DNA of 34,886 nucleotides from an uncultured cyanobacterium (GTDB lineage Bacteria; Cyanobacteriota; Cyanobacteriia; PCC-6307; Cyanobiaceae), in the NCBI GenBank assembly GCA_903858015.1, contig CAIOGZ010000017.1:1-34886 (forward strand). Reading direction: 5' to 3'. Under the pieces are notes generated by a model. That model was not told the origin of the DNA. It did not search any database and worked only from the letters and a program-made list of their open reading frames with translations. Of the stretch, positions 22,664 to 32,600 are shown one piece after another (position 1 is the first letter of the stretch; the number at the start of each line of letters is the position of its first letter). The translations under genes and the position numbers were made by a program.

Positions 22664-25270
22664 TCACTCACTGATCGCCTTGGTGCGCATCGCCGCTTCG
22701 AGGGCCTGGGTGTCTGCTGCAGACAACTGGGGCCGATCGAGCTTGATCGTGAGCTTGTTGAGGGTGCCGGTGAACCGGAATGGCGGGCGGTAGTCGGCGT
22801 CGTTGACGCCGGTGAGGGTATCGGAGCCGATGTCGAAGCTCTCATCCCACTGCAGGGTCATCGGCAGGGTTTTGGGCATCGTTTTGGTGGCCACCACCTT
22901 GCCGTCCACCTTGAGCGTGCCGGTGCCGGGGCCGCCGACGCCGCTGAAGTTGTTGAAGGCCAAGGTGCCCGCCCCCTTGCCTTGGTAGACGAAATCAAAC
23001 TCAATTTTGTGCGTGCCGGGCGCGATCGGCTCGGGCCCCTCCCACTTGGGGCGCTCCAGGTCCACCATGTTCCACAGCCACACCGGCTTGCCGTTCTTGA
23101 GGTAAAAGCCGTAGCCGCCAAACCGGCCGCCCGAGGTGAGCAGCATGCCCTCGGCGCCGGTAGCCGGCACCGTGATCTCGGCGGCCACGCTGTAGGAGCT
23201 GTTGAGCAGCCCGGGCGATGCTCCCTGGGGCAGCCCCACCATCGGATGGGTGTACACGAACGTGGTGCGGCCGGCGGTGATGTTGGGCCGGGGCGCCACG
23301 ATCCGGGCCGCCACCGAAGCATCGAGCGGCAACACCTGGTACCTGTTCGCTTCGCTGATGAACAGCTGTTTGAGTTCCTTCACCTTCTGCGGATTCTTGG
23401 CGGCCAAATCAGTGGTTTGACTGAAGTCCCGCTGGAGGTCGTAGAGCTCCAGCACCTGGTTGTTGAGCGGATCCGGGTTGGCCGGGCCGAAGGCTTCCCA
23501 GGGGGCCCGGTTCACCTTGGTGCTCAGCAACCAGCCATCGTTGTACAGCGCCCACTGGCCGAACATCTCGAAGTACTGGGTGCGGTGGCGCGATGGCAAC
23601 TTGGCGTTCTTGGAGTCGAACGTGTAGAGGAAGCTGGTGCCTTCGATCGGTTTTTGGGGGATGCCGTCCACCAGCTCGGGCGCCTTCAGGGCGGCGGCTT
23701 CGAGGATCGTTGGCACCACATCGATCACATGCACGAACTGCTGCCGCAGGCCGCCCTTGTCCTTGATCCGCGCCGGCCACGACACCACCATGTTCTGGTT
23801 GACGCCACCGAGCCTGGAGGCGTTCTGCTTGAACCAGCTGAACGGCGTGTCGAAGGCCCAGGACCAACCGGCCGACATGTGGTTGTAGGTCTGCTCGGTG
23901 CCCCAGACGTCGTAGAACTTCGATTGCACCTCAACCGGCAGCTTGTTGAGCCCATTGAAGAAGGCCACCTCATTGGGGGTGCCCAAGGGCCCGCCTTCGG
24001 CGCTGGTGCCGTTATCGCCGTTGATGTAGATGATCAGGGTGTTATCGAGCTTGCCGAGCTCGTCGAACTGCTGGATCACGCGGCCGATTTCATAGTCGCT
24101 ATAGGCGGCATAGGCGGCGAACACCTCCACCTGGCGAATGAACAGTTTCTGGGCTTGCGGGCTCAACTGGGCCCAGGGGGTGATCAGGTCGGCTGGCCAG
24201 GGTTCCAGCTTGGCATCCTTGGCAATCACGCCGAGTTTCTTCTGGTTGGCGAAGATGCGCTCCCGCAGTTTCTCGTAGCCATCATCAAACAGATGCATGG
24301 CGTGGATTTTGTCCACCCACTCCTGGGTGGGGTGGTGGGGCGCATGGGTGGCGCCGGGGGCGTACTTAATAAAGAGGGGCTTATCGGGATTGGTCTGATG
24401 CATCCGCGTCATGTAGTCGATGGCGTCATCCGCCATCGCCGTCACCAGGTTCCAACTGCCGGGGGCCTTGCCCTCGAACGGATAGATCTGGGTGGTGTTG
24501 CGGAACAGGTTCGGCTGCCATTGGTTGGCATCACCGCCCACGAAGCCGTAGAAGTATTCGAAGCCCATGCCGGTAGGCCACTGGTCAAACGGGCCGGCCT
24601 GGCTGGCCTGGAAGGCGGGCACGTTGTGGTCCTTGCCGAACCAGGCGGTGCCGTAGCCGTTGTCCTTGAGCAGGCGGCCGATCGTGGCCTTATCGCGCTC
24701 GATGATGCTGTTGTAGCCCGGGAAGCCGGTGGACTGCTCCGAGATCACGCCAAACCCAGCCGAGTGGTGGTTGCGGCCGGTGATCAGGGCGGCCCGGGTG
24801 GGGGAGCAGAGCGCCGTGGAGAACATGCGGTTGTACCGCAGCCCATTCCGAGCCACCCGCTCCATCGCCGGGGTGGGGATCACGCCACCGAAGGTGCTGG
24901 GCACGCCGAAACCGGCGTCGTCGGTGATGATCAACAGCACGTTGGGCGCCCCCTGGGGAGGCGTGATCCGGGGCGCCCACCAGGGCCTCGACTGCAGGGC
25001 GCCAGCCTTGATCACACCGCCGAAGGCTGGGGCTGGGGCCGGCAGCTGGTTGCCGCTGATCGTGGTGGTGGCGCTGGGTGATCCAAGCGTGCCGGTGATC
25101 GTTTGGGCCAACACGGGCGCCCAGCCCGCCTGCCAGCCCAGCAGCAGGGCCACCAGGGCCAGGGCGCCGAGGCGAAGCATGGGGCGCCGCAGCAGGCCGG
25201 GGGCTCCGCTGGCGCCGAACCAGCCACGCACGGTCCGAACCAGGCTGAACAGGGGGTGGGGATCAGCCAC
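22664..25270 (-). CDS. Exported arylsulfatase (formylglycine-dependent)
   Basis: The protein has 868 residues. A basic leader and hydrophobic core (31-55, MLRLGALALVALLLGWQAG) direct export. The sulfatase signature CSPTRAALITG is at 155-165, with Cys155 as the residue to be oxidised to formylglycine. The metal-binding Asp pair is D117-D118 in LLIITDDAGFG, and FGKDHNVP (211-218) supplies the active-site Lys/His. The C-terminal 250 residues form extra beta domains. It would cleave sulfate esters from extracellular polysaccharides or small aryl sulfates to supply sulfur; substrate not readable. The last gene of a pair: its start overlaps the FGE-like gene's stop by 8 bases. Confidence 0.94.
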   Translation of the reverse strand: MADPHPLFSLVRTVRGWFGASGAPGLLRRPMLRLGALALVALLLGWQAGWAPVLAQTITGTLGSPSATTTISGNQLPAPAPAFGGVIKAGALQSRPWWAPRITPPQGAPNVLLIITDDAGFGVPSTFGGVIPTPAMERVARNGLRYNRMFSTALCSPTRAALITGRNHHSAGFGVISEQSTGFPGYNSIIERDKATIGRLLKDNGYGTAWFGKDHNVPAFQASQAGPFDQWPTGMGFEYFYGFVGGDANQWQPNLFRNTTQIYPFEGKAPGSWNLVTAMADDAIDYMTRMHQTNPDKPLFIKYAPGATHAPHHPTQEWVDKIHAMHLFDDGYEKLRERIFANQKKLGVIAKDAKLEPWPADLITPWAQLSPQAQKLFIRQVEVFAAYAAYSDYEIGRVIQQFDELGKLDNTLIIYINGDNGTSAEGGPLGTPNEVAFFNGLNKLPVEVQSKFYDVWGTEQTYNHMSAGWSWAFDTPFSWFKQNASRLGGVNQNMVVSWPARIKDKGGLRQQFVHVIDVVPTILEAAALKAPELVDGIPQKPIEGTSFLYTFDSKNAKLPSRHRTQYFEMFGQWALYNDGWLLSTKVNRAPWEAFGPANPDPLNNQVLELYDLQRDFSQTTDLAAKNPQKVKELKQLFISEANRYQVLPLDASVAARIVAPRPNITAGRTTFVYTHPMVGLPQGASPGLLNSSYSVAAEITVPATGAEGMLLTSGGRFGGYGFYLKNGKPVWLWNMVDLERPKWEGPEPIAPGTHKIEFDFVYQGKGAGTLAFNNFSGVGGPGTGTLKVDGKVVATKTMPKTLPMTLQWDESFDIGSDTLTGVNDADYRPPFRFTGTLNKLTIKLDRPQLSAADTQALEAAMRTKAISE

Positions 25271-26351
25271 GGAGGGGGGGTGCGGTGGTGAAGGCGGCGC
25301 CTGGAGTGGCGCCTGGAGTGGCGATGGGGGCCGCCAGGCGGAAGCCGATGTGGGAGCTGCCGGTGTCGGGGCTCTGGGCCTCCCGGGCCGCCGGCCGGTA
25401 ACGGCTGCAGTAGTTGGGCGAGCAGAGAAACGAGCCCCCCTTGATCACGTGCTTGGCGACGCCCGGATCGCGGGGATCGCCCGTGGCGGCTGCGCTGCTC
25501 ACGATCGGATCATCGCCATCGGCGAGGGGCCCGTGGCCCACGGCATACCAATCCTGGGTCCACTCCCAGACGTTGCCGGTCATATCGAACAAGCCGTAAC
25601 CATTAGCGGGAAACGAGCCGACTGGCGCCGATCCCAGGTAGCCATCCTCGGCGGTGTTGCTGCTTGGAAACGGCCCCTGCCAGGTGTTGGCCCGGTGGGG
25701 GTTCCAGCTGTTGCCCCAGGCGAAGATGCGATCGTTGAGGCCGCCGCGGGCCGCGAATTCCCACTGGGCTTCGCTGGGCAGGGCCTGGCCGGCCCAGCGG
25801 GCGAAGGCCTCGGCGTCTTCATAGGCCACCTGCACCACCGGCTGCTGGCCCCGCCCGGCCAGATCGCTGCCGGGGCCCTCGGGATGGCGCCAGTCGGCGC
25901 CCTGAACCCAGTGCCACCAACTGAGCTCCTCGATCGGCCCGCTGCCGCCCACGGGCTGGAACACCAGCGAGCCGGGGGCGCGCTCGCTGGCCTCCAGCGC
26001 GGGGAACTGCTCGGCAGAGAGCGGTCTTTCGGCCACCGTGATGTAGCCGCTGGCGGCCACAAAGGCCGCGAAGCGGTCGTTGCTGACCTCCGTGCGATCG
26101 AGGCAGAAGGGGCTGATCCGCAGGTTGCGACCCGGCTGTTCCTCCGGCAGCTGGGCAGCGGCGCCGATGCGGTAGCTGCCGCCGGGAATCAGCGCCATCG
26201 AGGCCGGGCACGGCTCCGCCGCCAGGGCGGGGCCGGGCTGCAGCAGCAACAGCAGCAGCTGGGCTACGGCCCACAGCGCGAACAACAAGGTCCGATGCCT
26301 GCAACCGATGCGATCAACGGCCAAGGGCTCGATTGGGCTCAGCGGGTTCAT
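25263..26351 (-). CDS. Formylglycine-generating-enzyme-family protein (sulfatase maturase)
   Basis: Start chosen at ATG 26351 (MNPLSPIEPLAVDRIG), 362 residues; 20 upstream in-frame codons look non-coding. The N-terminus has a hydrophobic segment (TLLFALWAVAQLLLLL, about 21-37) before ALAAEPCPASMALIPGGSY, which predicts export or a membrane anchor. The FGE fold follows: DRTEVSNDRFAAFV, LPSEAQWEFAARGG, NVWEWTQDWY, and KGGSFLCSPNYCSRYRPAAR with the active-site pair Cys310 and Cys315, then SSHIGFRLA. FGE uses copper and oxygen to turn the sulfatase Cys into formylglycine. It is the first gene of the pair with its probable client right behind it. Confidence 0.92.
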   Translation of the reverse strand: MNPLSPIEPLAVDRIGCRHRTLLFALWAVAQLLLLLLQPGPALAAEPCPASMALIPGGSYRIGAAAQLPEEQPGRNLRISPFCLDRTEVSNDRFAAFVAASGYITVAERPLSAEQFPALEASERAPGSLVFQPVGGSGPIEELSWWHWVQGADWRHPEGPGSDLAGRGQQPVVQVAYEDAEAFARWAGQALPSEAQWEFAARGGLNDRIFAWGNSWNPHRANTWQGPFPSSNTAEDGYLGSAPVGSFPANGYGLFDMTGNVWEWTQDWYAVGHGPLADGDDPIVSSAAATGDPRDPGVAKHVIKGGSFLCSPNYCSRYRPAAREAQSPDTGSSHIGFRLAAPIATPGATPGAAFTTAPPLRG

Positions 26352-26693
26352 CGTTTCACCAGGTCTAAAGCCAGGTGGGGCGGGGCCGCTGGTAAGCCAA
26401 TCGACTGTCATCGGCGCATCCCTTCGCCGGAAGGCGCAGCAGCACCAGATTCGAGGCTAGTTCCAGCCAAAAGGCAAGATCCCTTTGCTGACATAAAGCG
26501 TGATGCGCCACCCTCCTGGCTTATTGATGCAGCGTCGATAGCGCTGGGGCAGCCGCCAGGTTCTCTATGTAGCTGCGGACACCAGGCTGGGGCCGGGTAT
26601 GAATTGATGCACTGGACAAACTGATAAAAGTTGACGTAGCACAACGAAAAGTCTTAAAGGAGTGTAAGCTCAGCTTAAAGACGCGCTATTGAT
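26352..26693. other. Divergent intergenic region between FGE-like gene and the giant protein
   Basis: These 342 bases hold promoters for both genes. I see a small hairpin (ccttc gccg gaagg, 26421-26434), an AAGGAG box at 26657-26662 that is about 31 bases from the GTG start and so poorly placed, and a TAAGCT-C-AGCTTA palindrome. No RNA gene or coding frame is evident. Confidence 0.6.
26665..26677. promoter_or_regulatory. Palindrome TAAGCT-C-AGCTTA upstream of the giant protein
   Basis: Perfect 6-bp dyad around one base, ending 16 bases before the GTG start. It is flanked by cttaaag on both sides (26654 and 26674). It could be an operator or a leader hairpin. Confidence 0.4.
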
Positions 26694-29600
26694 GTGACCA
26701 CTACTAGCTTTCGCCTCCCAACCCTGCTGCAGGACTGGAGGTTGAAGCTCACCAGCTGGGCAGACGATGGCTCCCTGGGTGCTGCGGCCCGGGCGGCCCT
26801 GGGGCTGGACGGGGAGCCTGCTCAGCTCACGGCGCTGATCAGTCAGTGGGCAGCAGGGGATTTTTCGGGCCTGCCGCCGATTGAGGTGGTGCAGGCCTCG
26901 GTGCTGCCTGGGGCGGCCGGAGCCTATGCGATCAGCACCGGCACGATCTACCTCAACGCCGACTGGCTGCGGTTTGCCAGCGGCACGCAGGCGCTGGACG
27001 TGCTCAACGAGGAGCTGGGCCACTATCTCGACGGGTTGATGAACCCCAGCGATACGCCGGGAGATGAGGGGGCAATTTTTGCGGTGCTCGTGCGGGCTGA
27101 GGGGTTATCTCCCATGGCAATGGCGGGGTTGAAAACAGAAAACGATCAAGGCTGGCTAGAAATGGACGGCCTAAAGATAGGAGCAGAGTTCAGCAATCCC
27201 ACCATAAGCCTAATTCTCACCTCACCCACCACAGTCACAGAGGATGGACCCCAAAACCTGTTTTATGTATTTAGTCGTACTGGGGATACTAGCAATTCCC
27301 TAACAGTTAACTTTACCGTTGCTGGAAATGCCACCTTTAACAGCGACTATGGGCAACGGGGAGCCACCAGTTTTGACGCAACCACAGGTAGTGTCACCTT
27401 TACCGCAGGCTCTAGTGTCGTCATTCTCAGTTTAGATCCCAGTTCGGATCTATTCAGTGATGGGGATGAAACTGTGGCACTGTCCTTGGCGGCGGGGACG
27501 GGATATGCGGTGGGGACGACCGGCGCAGTGACGGGCACGATTTTGGATAATGATGCAGCTCCGGGGACGGTGGTTGGGGGGGGTATTGCAAGGAGTGGAT
27601 ATTATGGTACGCGGCATGAGATTGGTAATAGATTTGCCTTTGCGGCGCTAAAAAGCGATGGCTCTGTTGTTACCTGGGGTAACTCTGAATCGGGAGGGGA
27701 CAGCAGTAGTGTGAGCAGCAGACTCACATCCGGTGTTACCCAGATTTTCTCCACTGATCTTGCCTTTGCGGCACTAAAAAGCGATGGCTCTGTTGTTACC
27801 TGGGGCAGTTCAGAGTATACCTGGGTTAATTCAAGCTGGAGCAGCATCCCAATAGACAGCAGCAATGTAAACAGCAGACTCACATCCAGTGTCACCCAGA
27901 TTTTCTCTACTAATTATGCATTTGCGGCGCTAAAAAGCGATGGCTCTGTAGTTACATGGGGCCTTTCTAACTATGGAGGGGACAGCAGTGTTTATCGCTA
28001 CAACCGGCTAACATACCAATACGAATATGTTTCTAGCGTGAGCAGCAGACTCACATCCGGCGTCACCCAAATTTTCTCGAATGGAATGGCATTTGCCGCA
28101 CTAAAAAGTGATGGCTCTGTTGTTACATGGGGTCTTTCTGATTTTGGAGGAAACAGCAGTAGTGTAAGCAGCAGTCTCACATCAGGCGTCACCCAAATTT
28201 TCTCGAATGGAATGGCATTTGCCGCACTAAAAAGTGATGGCTCTGTTATTACCTGGGGTAGTTCAGACTGGGGTAGTCCCCCAACCCCAATAGAAAGCAG
28301 TAGTGTCAGCAGTAGTCTTGCTTCTGGCGTCACCCAGATTTTCACCGCTGAATGGGCATTTGCGGCGCTAAAACGCGATGGCTCTGTTGTTACCTGGGGT
28401 AACTCTGGGGGTGGAGGGGACAGCAGTAGTGTGAGCAGCAGACTCACATCCGGCGTCACCCAGATTTTCTCCACGGGTTCTGCATTTGCGGCGCTAAAAA
28501 GCGATGGCTCTGTTGTTACCTGGGGTAGCTCTTGGGGTGGAGGGAACAGCAGTAGTGTGAGCAGCAGTCTCACTTCCGGCGTCACCCAGATTTTCTCCAC
28601 GGGTTCTGCATTTGCGGCGCTAAAAAGCGATGGCTCTGTTGTTACCTGGGGTAGTTCAGAACCTTTTAACTCAAGCTGGATACCAATAGACAGCAGCAGT
28701 GTGAGCAGCAGTCTCACTTCCGGCGTCACCCAGATTTTTTCTAACGAAGGTGCCTTTGCGGCGCTAAAAAGCGATGGCTCTGTTGTTACTTGGGGTGCCT
28801 CTGAATCGGGAGGGAACAGCAGTAGTGTGAGCAGCAGACTCACATCAGGAGTCACCCAGATTTTCTCTACTTGTAGTAGTGGTGCCTTTGCGGCGCTAAA
28901 AAGCGATGGCTCTGTTGTTACCTGGGGTAGTTCTGGTGGCGGAGGGGATAGCAGTAGCGCGAGCAGCAGACTCACATCCGGTGTCACCCAGATTTTCTCC
29001 AATGGTTGGGCATTTGCAGCACTAAAAAGCGATGGCTCTGTTGTTACCTGGGGTAGTTCTGATGGCGGAGGGGACAGCAGTAGCGTGAGCAGACAATTAA
29101 CCAGTGCGGTAGTATCCTTCGCCGACCCATTTAACGACGATCGCCTGGTTCACCCACAACCTAACCCTGTTGCCATTGCGCTTGCTCCTGCCATTGTTAC
29201 AGAAGACGGCACTACCAATCTGGTTTATACCTTTACTCGCAATGGATTCACTGGCAATGCTCTAACAGTTAACTACGCCATTGGGGGGTCGGCAACGAAT
29301 GGCAATGATTACAGTAGCATTGGCTCAAGCGTCACATTTGCCGCCGGCTCATCCACTGCTACGGTCACAGTTGACCCCATTGCTGACAACAACTTTGAAG
29401 CTGATGAAACGGTTATTTTAAGTCTGGCTTCAGGAACAGGCTACATCATCGGCACAACGACCCCGGTTACGGGAACCATTGTCAACGATGACGCCAGTGT
29501 AAGCCTAGCGGTTTCTCCCTCCACTGTCACCGAAGACGGCACAGCCAACCTGCTTTATACCTTCACCCGCACCGGCGCCATCAGCAACGCCCTCAGCGTC

Positions 29601-32600
29601 AACTATACGGTTAGCGGTACTGCCACCTTCAACAGCGACTACAGCCAAACCGGCGCGACAACCTTCACAACGACAACGGGAACCGTCACCTTTGCAGCAG
29701 GTGCGAGCACGGCCACCCTCAGCCTGGATCCCAGCATCGATTCGCTGCTGGAAGCAGACGAAACCATCTCCCTCACCCTGCTGCCAGGCACGGGCTATTC
29801 AGTCGCCACCTCGGCCGCCGTCAACGCCACCATCCTGAACAACGACGCCCCCACCAACCTCGCCCTGGGGGGGCAGGCCATCCTGCCAGGCCAACCGCTG
29901 GGAACAGTCATTGCCGAACTGGAGAGCAGCGATCCCGATAGCGGCAACACGTTCACCTACAGCCTGGTGGCTGGCGTCGGCGATAGCGACAACAGCGCCT
30001 TTCAGATTGTTGGCAACCAGCTGCGCAGCAACGCTGTGTTCAATGCAGCCACGCGCAACAGCTACAGCATCCGCCTGCGCACCACCGACCAGGGGGGCCT
30101 CAGCTATGAACAGCCCGTCACGATCACCATCGTGGCCGCCCTGGTGCCAACCCAGATCGTCACCACCCTGCGCGACGTGAGCAGCGCCAGTGATGGCCTC
30201 ACCTCCCTGCGCGAAGCCATCACGCAGGCTCACGCCGCTGGCACCGATGGCACGATCCTGCTCGGTGAAGGGCGCTTCAGCCTGGCCAGCGCCGACGATT
30301 TCGACATCCAACTCACAGGCAGGACGCTCACGATTCAGGGACTGGGCGCAGATCGGACCATCCTCGATGGCAATAGCCTCGATCGCCTATTCGAAGTCCA
30401 GGCTGGCGCCAGCCTCCTGCTCGCGGGCGTGACACTGACCGGCGGCAAGGCGGCCCAGGGGGGTGCCATCGCCAACAACGGCAGCCTCACCATTCGCGAC
30501 AGCGTGATTCATACCAACCAGGCCCAAGGTCTGGACGGTGTCAACGGTCCAGCGGGCAGCAATGGCATTCCCAATAACGGCAATCCCATAGCCGGCGGAC
30601 CGGGTGGCAGCGGCAGCAGTGGCAGCTCGGCCAGCGGCGGAGCAATCAGCAACACCGGCAGCCTGGCCCTGGTCAACACCACGATTCGCGACAACCAGGC
30701 GATCGGCGGCCGCGGTGGCAGTGGTGGCAGCGGTGGCTCCGGAAGCTGGGCCGGTCTCTCCGGAGCCCCATTTATTGGTGGTCGCGGCGGCAATGGAGGC
30801 AACGGCGGCAACGGTGGCACTGCCCTCGGTGGCGGTGTCTACAACACAGGCCAGCTGACCCTGACCAATGTCAACGTCGGCAGCCATGGGGTCACGGCCG
30901 GCACAGCTGGTTCAGCTGGTTCCAGCGGGCCTGGCGGGCGCAATGCCACCACGGGGTATGCAAGCAGTGGATCGCCTGGAAATGCGGGTGCTGCTGGATC
31001 TGCTTGGGGGCCGTTCATCTACAACCTGAATAGCGGCTCGATCAGCAGCAATACCGCACTGCAGGGGATCTTCAATGCCGATGGATCCGTGATCGCCCCA
31101 GACTGGGCGATCATCAGCGTAGCTGCATCCCCAAGCAATGTTGCGGAAGATGGGTCAACAAATCTGATTTACACCTTCACCAGAACAGGCTCCAGCATCA
31201 AACCACTCGTGGCGAACTACACCATAGCGGGGACGGCAATCCCGCAGAGCGATTATACGGGAATCGTCGACAGTGGCAGCATCAAGACCGTCTCCTTTGC
31301 GGCCGGATCAACCACCGCCACCGTAACCATCACACCAACTGCGGACATCATCGTGGAGGACGATGAAACCGTCATCGTCTCCCTGGCTGCCGGTGAGGAT
31401 TACAGCTTTGGTTCAAGCGCCGCCGCCACCGCCACCATCCGCAACGACGACTTGCCCGTCATCACCTTCGCAGTTTCGCCCGCTGCGGTGGCAGAGGATG
31501 GCACCAGCAACCTCATCTATACCTTTACTCGCACAGGCCCCACCACCGGCGCCTTGACTGTTAACTACGGCATCAGCGGCACTGCCGATGCCACGGACTA
31601 CACAGGCGCCACAACGGGAACCGGCAAAACCATCAGCTTTACTTCGGGTTCTGCCACAGCCACACTCACCATTGATCCCACGGCTGATACCACGATCGAG
31701 GCGGATGAAAGCGTCGCCCTCAGCCTCGCCGCAGGCAGCGGTTACACCATCGGCACTACGGGTGCGGTCGGCAGCACGATCATCAACGATGACTTCCCCG
31801 CCATCACCCTAGCCCTCTCCCCAGCCTCGATCCCGGAGACCGACAACGCCAGCCTTGTCTATACCTTCACTCGCCCCGGTCTCAACAGCAGCCCCCTCAC
31901 GGTGAATTTCACCGTCAGCGGCAGCGCCAGCCTCGGCCTCGATTACAACCAGGCGGGAGCTTCTGCTTTCAGCACATCAACCGGCCAGGTAACATTTGCC
32001 GCCGGTGCCAGCACAACCGTCATCACCCTCACGGCAAGCGCCGACAATTTAGTTGAACCGGATGAAACCATCACGCTCAAATTGGCAGCTGGCACGGGCT
32101 ATGCAATAGGCACAACCGATCCGGTGGTGGGCACCTTCACCTCTCTCCCCGGCCAGCTGATCCGCACACCCATTTCTGCCACCTCTCCCGGTAGCACCCA
32201 CCAGGAGGTGAGGAATGGCAGCGCCTTCGCCACCCTAAAGAGCGATGGTTCGGTGGTCACCTGGGGTGACCAGGCCAATGGCGGCAACAGCAGCAGTGTC
32301 GCCAACCAGCTCGGCAACGCGGTGAGCCAGATCACCAGCAATTACTATGCCTTTGCCGCCCTGAAAGGAGATGGATCGGTCATCACCTGGGGTCACTCCT
32401 TCTATGGCGGCAGTAGCAGCAGTGTCGCCAGCCAGCTGAGTTCGGGCGTCACTCGTATTGCTTCCACGGGGTCGGCTTTTGCGGCCTTGAAAAGCAACGG
32501 CAGCGTTGTCAGCTGGGGCAACCCCAACGCTGGCGCTAACAGCAGCGCTGTGGCCAGCCAGCTCAGCTCCGGCGTCACTCAGATCTTCTCCAATGGCTAC

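Noticed and set aside
22646..25081. Rightward open frame of 811 codons
   Set aside because: Fully antisense to the arylsulfatase, which has all its catalytic motifs; the frame shows no motif of its own.
24729..26624. Rightward open frame of 631 codons
   Set aside because: Antisense to the sulfatase and FGE-like genes, low-complexity composition, no recognisable domain.
27998..29002. Leftward repetitive frame with a regular EKIWVTPDVSLLLTLLL pattern
   Set aside because: It is the reverse strand of RCC1 array 1. The apparent repeat protein only mirrors the sense repeats; the sense frame is open for over 8 kb and has domain structure on both sides.
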